Origin: Thermoleophilia bacterium
GTDB lineage: Bacteria; Actinomycetota; Thermoleophilia; Gaiellales; Gaiellaceae
Direction: 5' to 3'
NCBI GenBank assembly: GCA_025934995.1
Contig: JAICWC010000002.1
Span: 1 to 62,010 of the forward strand
DNA: 62,010 nucleotides
How positions within the stretch are numbered: the stretch's first letter is position 1; each line of letters opens with the position of its first letter. The position numbers were made by a program, and so were the translations under genes. Positions 56,701-62,010 of the stretch are shown here, piece by piece. The notes beneath the pieces were generated by a model. The model was given only the letters and a program-made list of their open reading frames with translations, was not told the DNA's origin and ran no database searches.

Positions 56701-57595
56701 CGACGTCGCTCTCGAGGAACGTGACCTCGTGCTCGGCAGCGGCGGCCTGCAGGGTCTCGACGAGCCCGGCGACGGCCTCCGCCGCCGACACCGGCCCCTC
56801 GGTCGCGATGATCTCGTCGAGGCCCGAGAAACGCACGAACGCAATCGATGCGTGCCGGTGCTCGCCCTCGAGCGGGCCGACCTCGAGCAACTGCGCACGC
56901 AGCGGCGCGGGCACTGCGTGCTCGAGCGCGAGCCCGGCGACGTCGGGGAGCGGCGCGACGACGCCCTGGACGGCGGGGGCGGCCGCCAGGAGGACGCCGG
57001 GCCCCTTCGTCTCGCCGAGGGTCGCGGGATCGAGCGACGCAGCCGTCTCGGGACTGACGAGGATCTCGCCCGCCTCCGAGGCCGCTTCCATCTCGACGGT
57101 GCGCGTTGCGGCGGGGCCGCTCACGAGCAACTCGCGATGCGAGTCGCCGACGAGGAAGAACTGGAAGCGCCCCGAGTGGAGGCCCGCGTGCATCTTCAGC
57201 GTCACGGCGCCCATCGAGGTGCGCGGACGTCCGACGGCGCGCAGTGTGCGTCGCATCCCGAATGCCGCACGCGCGGCGCGTGCCGCGTGCTCCTCGCCCT
57301 CGTAGAGGAGCAGAAGCGCGTCGCCGCCGAACTTCAGCAACCCGCCGCCCTCGCCGTACGCGACGTTGAGCAGCGCGGAGAACGTCGAGTTCATGACGTC
57401 CGTGACCTCTTCGGCGCCCGCGCGGCCGCGCGTCGAGAGCTGCTCCGACATCGCCGTGAAGCCCGAGATGTCGACGAATGCGAGCGTGCCGTCGATCTCG
57501 AGCCATCGCAGCTCCGGGCTGCTGCGGAGCCACTCGATCGTCAGGCGCGGGACGAAAGAGACGAGCTCGGCAGCTTGCGTGTCGTGCGAGCCCAT
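53771..57595 (-). CDS. Tandem class III cyclase / AAA ATPase / TPR signalling protein (1274 aa)
   Basis: Residues 32-205 are a class III nucleotide cyclase domain with metal aspartates (Asp42 in AFVDISGF, Asp92 in KFGGDALLLLYEG) and a substrate-type Lys88. Residues 245-415 are a second cyclase domain that is degenerate: its first metal Asp is Arg255 in AFVRFSGL. An AAA/NTPase region follows (FVGRERER, Walker A LIGEPGIGKSRL near 465, LLVFEDVHWMDD as Walker B). From about 830 to the end are TPR-like helical repeats (FDDAARAYASARELL, WDKALDVYRRSRALFERIGD). This is a cytosolic STAND-type sensor, possibly making cAMP on ligand binding. No DNA-binding domain. ATG start; 53 bp from the VOC gene. Confidence 0.9.
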   Translation of the reverse strand: MGSHDTQAAELVSFVPRLTIEWLRSSPELRWLEIDGTLAFVDISGFTAMSEQLSTRGRAGAEEVTDVMNSTFSALLNVAYGEGGGLLKFGGDALLLLYEGEEHAARAARAAFGMRRTLRAVGRPRTSMGAVTLKMHAGLHSGRFQFFLVGDSHRELLVSGPAATRTVEMEAASEAGEILVSPETAASLDPATLGETKGPGVLLAAAPAVQGVVAPLPDVAGLALEHAVPAPLRAQLLEVGPLEGEHRHASIAFVRFSGLDEIIATEGPVSAAEAVAGLVETLQAAAAEHEVTFLESDVDRDGGRIILVAGAPQTFGDDEERLLRTVRAAVDAGLPLPVHVGVSGGRVFAGQVGASFRRTYTVLGDTAALAARLMARAGEDEIWVARNAFERGGARFAATELEPLALKGKAEPVLAVALGELLTDTESDDDTAPATQAPFVGRERERAILAASVGPVRMGFGTFVELIGEPGIGKSRLADELRAHCGDMRQLTVRCEQYESSTPYHSFRPLLRNLLDVGLNGGGAHNREVLTQRLAALDDGLVPWAPLLAAPLDVEVDSTPEVDDLDQSFRRARLHGVVGSLLGRVLDSPTLLVFEDVHWMDDASSELLHFLGTQVSTHPWLACTTRRETEAGFAADRGTPPLPALTLRLEPLAADDARVLVEAAAGRPLTAQELGAIAERGGGNPLFLQALAAPTDGASEGAELPETVEALVATRIDRLAPGDRALLRWASVLGVSFLGTLIARVLEGDPTAASDSEAWDRLAEFVERDPSVAGAFRFRHALIRDAAYEGLSFRRRRELHGRVAEAIELQGPEPELLSLHYQLAERAPETWRWSLEAGRRAQAKWANLEAAQFYERALGVAARVPDLAAPEIAAAWEALADCLMLAGKFDDAARAYASARELLPPGSRAQVELIEKEGKLRREMGRYTEAIEWYGEGLAAAARIDDTAVRDELELRLDLGYAESRFRQGEFNDCVRRAHAVVERALALDARPQLAAAYLLLHLAYTVLGSPDRLAFRGLSLPLFEELGDLRGQATVLNNLGIEAYYEGDWDKALDVYRRSRALFERIGDVTSVAMTANNIGEILSDQGLLEEAEQLFREADETAAPAGHRALSALARVNLGRAAARAGRFDDAEALLSEAHASLLEIDAGGLALEAEVRLAESDALRGGRAEAARARAQSVLDRTADAADTAGLHAVALRVVGAAFLQLGRADDGKAALEESARIAGGAGIAYERALALDLLSAAGFERGHADESRALFARLHVERVTRPALAG

Positions 57596-57648
57596 GTCGT
57601 GATTCTGCGCCGCGGGCGGCGTTCAGTCCATGAACGGCGGGTCGCGGC

Positions 57649-58260
57649 CTAGAGGAACAGCTCTGCGTGCAGTTGCGGTCGGCCCTGGGGCCCGCCGGGC
57701 ACGAAGCGCACGAGCGTCTCGCCGATCTCGACGTCCGAGCCGATGCGCTCGCAGTCGAGGACGTGGGCGAGCGCTTCCGCTTTCGTCTCCGGGTCGTCGG
57801 CCTTGAGATGCAGCTCCGAGAGCCGCAGGCGGTCGCCCTGCTCGAGCAAATCGTCGATCCAGTCGCGCGGCGGATGCAGCTCGAGCCGGTAGCCGGCGTT
57901 CGTCGAAACGAACGTGCGGCGCCCGCCGTGCTCCTGCACGCGCAGATCGGCGTCCTCGGCGCGGGCGATCGCGCCCTCGAACTCGTCGTCGTCGAGCGCC
58001 AGCCCGACATGGTCGACGCGCGGCACCGCCCACTGACCGGGCTGTACGACCACGTTGACCGCGCCGAGCTCGAGCTCCGACAGGCGTAGCTTGAACCCGA
58101 GGGTGTCGAGCTCGGTCCACGACATCCCGGACTCGTACGAGGTGAGGTCCTCGCCGATACGGCCGTGACGCGCGATCAGCTCGAAGCCGAGCTTGCCGAT
58201 GTAGCGCGCTTCGACCTCACGCACCTTGCTCGTCACGAGGTGGTAGTGAAAGAGGTGCAC
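57649..58260 (-). CDS. VOC-superfamily protein (glyoxalase/dioxygenase fold)
   Basis: A 203-residue protein. The N-terminus HLFHYHLVTSKVREVEARYI begins a beta-alpha-beta module; later WAVPRVDHVGLALDDDEFEG and VSTNAGYRLELHPPRDW make the second. Metal ligands are only partly evident (His in DHVGL, Glu in LELHPP). Substrate unknown. GTG start at 58260. Head-to-head with a second VOC gene. Confidence 0.75.
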   Translation of the reverse strand: MHLFHYHLVTSKVREVEARYIGKLGFELIARHGRIGEDLTSYESGMSWTELDTLGFKLRLSELELGAVNVVVQPGQWAVPRVDHVGLALDDDEFEGAIARAEDADLRVQEHGGRRTFVSTNAGYRLELHPPRDWIDDLLEQGDRLRLSELHLKADDPETKAEALAHVLDCERIGSDVEIGETLVRFVPGGPQGRPQLHAELFL

Positions 58261-58311
58261 GGTCCGATGGTAGGAGGGTTCGCGCGCGCCCTGTCGAACC
58301 TTCGTTGGTTC

Positions 58312-58719
58312 GTGGGCGTCCATCACGTCGACCTCGTCGTCTCCTCGATCGAGCGCAGCCTCCCGTTCTACCGCGAGCTGCTCGGACCGCTCGGCTGGCA
58401 CCGCCTGAGTGAGGTGGAAGGCGAGCGCGGGGAGACCATCTGGTACATCGGCGGCGCCGAGACGTCGATCGGCCTGCGCCAGGCGCAGAGCGAATCGGGC
58501 GATTACGACCGCTACAGCGTCGGGCTGCACCACCTCGCGTTCGACGCGTACTCCCGCGCGGTCGTCGACGAGCGCGCACGGTGGCTGCGAGACAACGGCA
58601 CGCTCCTCGAGAGCGAGCCGCAGGAATACACCTACTCGCCGGGGTACTACGCGGTGTTCTTCTACGACCCCGACGGGTTGAAGCTCGAGATCCTGCACAC
58701 CCCGGCCCACGCGGCCTGA
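58312..58719 (+). CDS. VOC-family metalloenzyme (glyoxalase-like)
   Basis: A protein of about 135 residues beginning VGVHHVDLVVSSIERSLPFY, the typical start of a VOC domain whose His is a metal ligand, then YSVGLHHLAFDAYSRAVVDE (second ligand His) and FFYDPDGLKLEILHTP (Glu ligand). Ligand spacing fits an active metal site. GTG 58312 is chosen because homologs start here and an ATG at 58267 would leave only 6 bp to the divergent VOC start. If the ATG is used, 15 more residues are added. The next small gene has its own ribosome site. Confidence 0.8.
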   Translation: MGVHHVDLVVSSIERSLPFYRELLGPLGWHRLSEVEGERGETIWYIGGAETSIGLRQAQSESGDYDRYSVGLHHLAFDAYSRAVVDERARWLRDNGTLLESEPQEYTYSPGYYAVFFYDPDGLKLEILHTPAHAA

Positions 58720-58733
58720 GAAAGGAGCAGTGG

Positions 58734-58988
58734 ATGTCCACGACGCCTCCGGAGCAGCAGCACGGCTACACCGGGATGGGCCGCACGCCGGTCACCGGAG
58801 CGATCCTGCCCGTCCCCGGGAACGCGGAGCTCGCGATCTTCGTCATCGTCGAGGTGATCCTGGCGATCGTCGCCGCCGTGGCGAACGACTTCGACGCGCA
58901 CGGCTGGGCGGTCGCGACGACCTGGATCACGGCTGCCTACATCATCTCGCGCGGGATCGCCAAGGCATCGCGCGTGCTCGAGCAATAG
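58734..58988 (+). CDS. Small two-TM membrane protein (84 aa)
   Basis: A polar N-terminus with Gly/Gln/Pro (TTPPEQQHGYTGMGRTPVTG) leads into two helices, AELAIFVIVEVILAIVAAVA and GWAVATTWITAAYIISRGIA. It ends KASRVLEQ. AAAGGAG lies 7 bases before the ATG. It follows the VOC gene by 14 bp and meets the nucleotidyltransferase stop with no space between. Family unknown. Confidence 0.68.
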   Translation: MSTTPPEQQHGYTGMGRTPVTGAILPVPGNAELAIFVIVEVILAIVAAVANDFDAHGWAVATTWITAAYIISRGIAKASRVLEQ

Positions 58989-59675
58989 CTACGCGCCACG
59001 CAACCATGCGACGTCGGGCTCCCAGCCGTCGATGACGGCGGCGAGCCCGGCGTCGCGCGCAAGACGTTCCGCCTCACGGAACAAGGACTGCTGCGCGGGG
59101 ATGGCGCCCGTCGTCGCTATGCGCCGTAGGAGCTCGAGATCGACCTCGACCGGCAGCGGATGTTCCCGCAGCTCCCACTCGAGCCACTTGTTGTACGGAC
59201 GCACGCGTCCGTGGACGTTGAACACGAATTGCAGGAACCAGGGGATCGATTCCTGCGCGTCGAGGAGCGACGCCAGCTCGAGACCGACGCGGGCGTTCTT
59301 CGCCGAGCGGTAATACATGTTGACGTAGCCGTCGAGCGGCTCGCCCGCAGTCGCGGGGTCGACGGTCGTCGCATCCTGGAGCGCCGTCGCGACCTCGCCG
59401 GTCTTGTCGAGGAGCAGGTCGACGGAGAGCAGAGCCGGCCGTGCCCACTCGGGTGGGTCGGCGAGCCGCTCGAGGGTGATCTCCGAGTATTCGACCCGGT
59501 CGCCATGCTCGGACGGGTACTCGCCCCGCAACTCGCGCACGAGCACGAAATAGTCCCAGTCGCTCTGCTCCGTGACGTACAGCCCGCGTCCGCGCGAGCC
59601 GGAGTGCACGACGCCGAGGACGTTGTCGTCGTCGCTCGCCCTAGCGAGCAGCCGGTTCGAAGCGGAGCTTTCCAT
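58989..59675 (-). CDS. Nucleotidyltransferase-fold protein
   Basis: A 228-residue protein with the pol-beta nucleotidyltransferase start VVHSGSRGRGLYVTEQSDWD (GS ... DxD type). A helical C-terminal part, about 100-228, includes YYRSAKNARVGLELASLLDA and WFLQFVFNVHGRVRPYNKWL, like HEPN-containing or aminoglycoside-type nucleotidyltransferases. The likely action is transfer of a nucleotide to a small molecule or protein. Start overlaps the purF end by 35 bp, so it is co-expressed with purF; it ends directly against the small membrane-protein gene. Confidence 0.72.
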   Translation of the reverse strand: MESSASNRLLARASDDDNVLGVVHSGSRGRGLYVTEQSDWDYFVLVRELRGEYPSEHGDRVEYSEITLERLADPPEWARPALLSVDLLLDKTGEVATALQDATTVDPATAGEPLDGYVNMYYRSAKNARVGLELASLLDAQESIPWFLQFVFNVHGRVRPYNKWLEWELREHPLPVEVDLELLRRIATTGAIPAQQSLFREAERLARDAGLAAVIDGWEPDVAWLRGA

Positions 59676-61020
59676 GCTCTTCCGGCACGGCCGTCGGATA
59701 GTTGCCGGTCAGGCAGGCACGGCAGAGCTCGCTCTCCGGACGCTGCGTCGCCGCGACGAGGCCGTCGTGCGAGAGGTATGCGAGCGACGTCGCGCCGATG
59801 TAGTCGCGGATCTCGTCGACGGACTTGTCGTGCGCGATCATCTCTTCCGGGTCGGCGAGGTCGATCCCGTAGAAGCACTGTCCGATCACCGGCGGCGACG
59901 ACACGCGGACGTGCACCTCGGCTGCGCCGGCGTCGAAGAGCATTCGTACGATCTGCCGCGTCGTGTTCCCGCGCACGATCGAGTCGTCGACGACGACGAC
60001 GCGCTGGCCGGCGACCTCGGCGAGCGGGTTGAACTTCAGCCGCACGCCGAGCTGCCGGAGCTCCTGGTCGGGCTGGATGAACGTCCGACCGATGTAGCGG
60101 TTCTTGATCAACCCCTCGCTGAACGGGATCCCGAGCGCGCGGGAGAAGCCGATCGCCGCCGGCGTGCCGGAGTCGGGGATGGGGAGGACGAGGTCGGCGT
60201 CGACGGGCGCCTCCGCCGCCAGTGCCCGGCCCATCCGCACGCGCGCGGCGTGCACCTCGACGCCCGCGAGCCGCGTGTCGGGCCGCGCGAGGTAGAAGAA
60301 CTCGAAGACGCAGAGCGCGCCGCCGTCCGCCGGCTCGACCGCCTGCACGGAGCGGAGCCCGTCGCCGTCGATCAGAACCGCCTCGCCGCGCTCCACCTCG
60401 CGCACGAACTCGGCGCCGACGAGGTCGAGCGCACACGTCTCGGAGGCGACGACGTAGTCGTCGTGGATCTTCCCCAGCACGAGCGGCCGGAAGCCGTGCG
60501 GGTCGCGGAACGCGAGGAGCGTCCCCTGCGAGAGCGCGACGACGGAGTACGCGCCGTCCAGTCTCGCCATCGCGTCGGCGACGGCGTCGTCGAGCGGCCG
60601 CTCGTCGTTCGCGATCAGTGCGGCGATCACCTCGCTGTCCGAGGTCGCGCGCAGCGTCACGCCCGCGGCGGTCAACTCGTCGCGCAGCTCGTGGGCGTTC
60701 ACGAGGTTGCCGTTGTGCCCGAGCGCGACGGTGCGCGCGCGGCCGTGCTGCACGAGCGGCTGGGCGTTCGCCCACTGCGAGGAGCCCGTCGTCGAGTAGC
60801 GGGTGTGCCCGATCGCCACCTGGCCGGGGAGGCCGTGCAGCTTCTGCTCGTCGAAGACCTGCGTGACGAGGCCGAGGTCGCGCAGCGCCGTCAACCGCCC
60901 GGCGTCGGAGACGGCGATGCCGGCCGACTCCTGGCCACGGTGCTGCAACGCGAAGAGGCCGAAGTACGAGAGCCGCGCGACGTCGCGGTCGGGGGCGTAC
61001 ACGCCGAAGACGCCGCACAT
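59641..61020 (-). CDS. purF: PurF, amidophosphoribosyltransferase
   Basis: A 459-residue enzyme for the first committed purine step (PRPP + glutamine to phosphoribosylamine). The N-terminal nucleophile Cys2 directly follows Met (MCGVFGVYAPD), so no leader needs removal. The glutaminase half has ALQHRGQESAG, GHTRYSTTGSSQWANAQPL and GHNGNLVN. The PRT half has the PRPP loop VVVVDDSIVRGNTTRQIVRM. CxxC and other Cys residues (SELCRACLTG) could ligate a 4Fe-4S cluster as in the Bacillus type. Its ATG shares one base with the purL stop (TGATG). Confidence 0.97.
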   Translation of the reverse strand: MCGVFGVYAPDRDVARLSYFGLFALQHRGQESAGIAVSDAGRLTALRDLGLVTQVFDEQKLHGLPGQVAIGHTRYSTTGSSQWANAQPLVQHGRARTVALGHNGNLVNAHELRDELTAAGVTLRATSDSEVIAALIANDERPLDDAVADAMARLDGAYSVVALSQGTLLAFRDPHGFRPLVLGKIHDDYVVASETCALDLVGAEFVREVERGEAVLIDGDGLRSVQAVEPADGGALCVFEFFYLARPDTRLAGVEVHAARVRMGRALAAEAPVDADLVLPIPDSGTPAAIGFSRALGIPFSEGLIKNRYIGRTFIQPDQELRQLGVRLKFNPLAEVAGQRVVVVDDSIVRGNTTRQIVRMLFDAGAAEVHVRVSSPPVIGQCFYGIDLADPEEMIAHDKSVDEIRDYIGATSLAYLSHDGLVAATQRPESELCRACLTGNYPTAVPEEHGKLRFEPAAR

Positions 61021-62010
61021 CAGCGCACCTGTCCGATCTCGACGTAGCCTCTCGAGCCGAGTCTCGCAACCTCGTTGCGGGGCAGGGCCAGGACGGCCGC
61101 GCCGCGCGCGGGCTCGTCCGGAAGGGTGACGTCCGCCGGGCGGCCGCTCCACTCCTCGCATTCGCGGAGCGTGTGCTCGAGCCCGCCGTGGCCGACGTCG
61201 TGGCAGAGCGTCAGCAGCGGGGCGGCCTTCCAGAGGAAGCGGACGAGCGCGGCCTCGGCTGCGAGCGACTCCTCCGGGGCCTGCGCGAGCAGCACCACGT
61301 CGCCCGGCTCCCATCGGCCGGGCACGAGTCGCACGTCGGGCACGAGCCCGACGCAGCCGACGACGGGCGTCGGCGGGATCGAGCGGCCGTCGGTGTCGTT
61401 GTAGAGCGAGACGTTCCCCGAGACGACGGGGATCCCGAGCGCCTCGGCGGCCTGCGCGATCCCCTCGATCGCCTGCGCGAGCTCGAAGGCGATCTCCGGC
61501 TTCTCGGGGTTGCCGAAGTTCAGGCAGTCGGTCAGCCCGATCGGCTCGCCGCCCGCGCACGCGACGTTCCGTGCCGCGCCGAGCACCGCCTGTACGCCCG
61601 CCCGGAACGGGTCGCGCTCGCCCGGCCGCGGCCCCTGCAAGGAGACTGCGAGGCCCCGCAGCGACGGCCGGAGCCGGAGCACGCCGGCGTCGAGGCCGGG
61701 CCGGCGGACGGTGCGCGAGCCCACGAGCTGGTCGTACTGCTCGTAGACCCAGTCCGTCGGCTGCGGGCGAGTCGGCGTCGCCGCGGCCGGCCACCGATCG
61801 GGCCGCTTCTGCTCGACGTCGTAGCGCGGACATTCGTCGGTCAGGAGCCGCGCCGGAATCTCGCCGACGACCTCGCCGTCGTGGAGAGCGCGCAGCAGCC
61901 CGGTGTCCGTCACCTCGCCGATCGGCGTGCACGGCAGCTCCCACCGCGCGCACACCCCGCGCACCGATTCGAGCATCTGCGGGCGCACGACGGCGACCAT
62001 CCGCTCCTGA
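61020..62010 (-). CDS. purL: PurL, FGAM synthase subunit II, C-terminal part (cut by window edge)
   Basis: About 330 C-terminal residues of the ATP-dependent enzyme that turns FGAR into FGAM, with glutamine nitrogen supplied by PurQ. The visible frame opens at QERMVAVVRPQML, then TDTGLLRALHDGEVVGEIPA. The second half shows GEPIGLTDCLNFGNPEKPEI, VVSGNVSLYNDTDGR, TPVVGCVGLVPDV and LCHDVGHGGLEHTLRE, all PurL signatures. A full protein is about 740 residues; the rest lies to the right. It overlaps purF by one base (TGATG). In-frame codons continue to the window end, so this is a true partial gene. Confidence 0.96.
   Translation of the reverse strand, partial: QERMVAVVRPQMLESVRGVCARWELPCTPIGEVTDTGLLRALHDGEVVGEIPARLLTDECPRYDVEQKRPDRWPAAATPTRPQPTDWVYEQYDQLVGSRTVRRPGLDAGVLRLRPSLRGLAVSLQGPRPGERDPFRAGVQAVLGAARNVACAGGEPIGLTDCLNFGNPEKPEIAFELAQAIEGIAQAAEALGIPVVSGNVSLYNDTDGRSIPPTPVVGCVGLVPDVRLVPGRWEPGDVVLLAQAPEESLAAEAALVRFLWKAAPLLTLCHDVGHGGLEHTLRECEEWSGRPADVTLPDEPARGAAVLALPRNEVARLGSRGYVEIGQVR

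Noticed and set aside
53771-57595. The cyclase/AAA/TPR protein as a LuxR-type transcription factor
   Set aside because: The C-terminus is helical repeats to the end, with no helix-turn-helix motif.
1-62010. CRISPR arrays, prophage or transposon remnants
   Set aside because: No regularly spaced repeats, Cas, phage structural or transposase motifs were seen anywhere in the window.

Overview
The window is about 62 kb of very GC-rich, densely packed bacterial DNA. Many starts are GTG or TTG, 4-bp start/stop overlaps are frequent, and convergent genes often share their last bases. It encodes a Tad/Flp pilus without a secretin, actinobacterial-type cystathionine beta-synthase, GT87-like mannosyltransferases and an F420-reductase-like protein. 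Together these suggest a single-membrane actinobacterium. My best inference is the class Thermoleophilia (Gaiellales/Solirubrobacterales type), but no marker seen here proves that. There is no insertion sequence, integrase, phage gene or CRISPR array, so this looks like ordinary chromosome. No gene-free stretch exceeds 300 bases.

Region 1 (1-5.1 kb) is the end of a surface-polysaccharide cluster: a cut-off ATP-grasp gene, a Wzz/BY-kinase chain-length regulator, two tandem FemAB-like acyltransferases and a secreted protein. Region 2 (5.2-10.7 kb) holds tRNA-Lys and tRNA-Val with a small gene between them that ends inside tRNA-Lys, an FtsH protease with an altered pore loop, small membrane proteins and a secreted BNR-repeat protein. 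Region 3 (10.8-22.7 kb) is the Tad pilus locus: prepilin peptidase, two Flp pilins, TadE, a TadG-like protein, CpaB, CpaE, CpaF, a von Willebrand A domain fused to TadB, TadC, and a translationally coupled membrane methyltransferase. Region 4 (22.8-30.4 kb) runs on in the same direction with a GT-C-like membrane protein, a MoxR ATPase, an acyltransferase-3, a second GT87 enzyme and a large secreted Fn3-like repeat protein. These could decorate or accompany the pilus.

Region 5 (30.4-34.5 kb, minus strand) has tRNA-Glu, two very small membrane proteins, and a divergent FtsH-like protease with two insertions inside its AAA domain, overlapped by a single-pass membrane protein. Region 6 (34.5-47.9 kb) is housekeeping: M48 protease, CDF metal exporter, SDR, formyltransferase, MFS transporter, MBL hydrolase, a transsulfuration pair (CBS and a gamma-lyase/synthase), a YcaQ-type DNA glycosylase, a BolA/monothiol glutaredoxin pair, a LON-domain protein and a secreted HExxH protease. 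Region 7 (47.9-62 kb) is built around purine synthesis: purH, purN and purM follow a TDT-type transporter and a P-loop kinase. They are separated from purF and purL by a secreted protein, a giant cyclase/AAA/TPR protein, two VOC proteins and a nucleotidyltransferase.

The part most likely to hold undescribed biology is the Tad locus with its vWA-TadB fusion, coupled methyltransferase, neighbouring MoxR ATPase and strong hairpin after the pilin gene. Next come the two unusual FtsH-family proteases and the tRNA-Lys/small-gene overlap.
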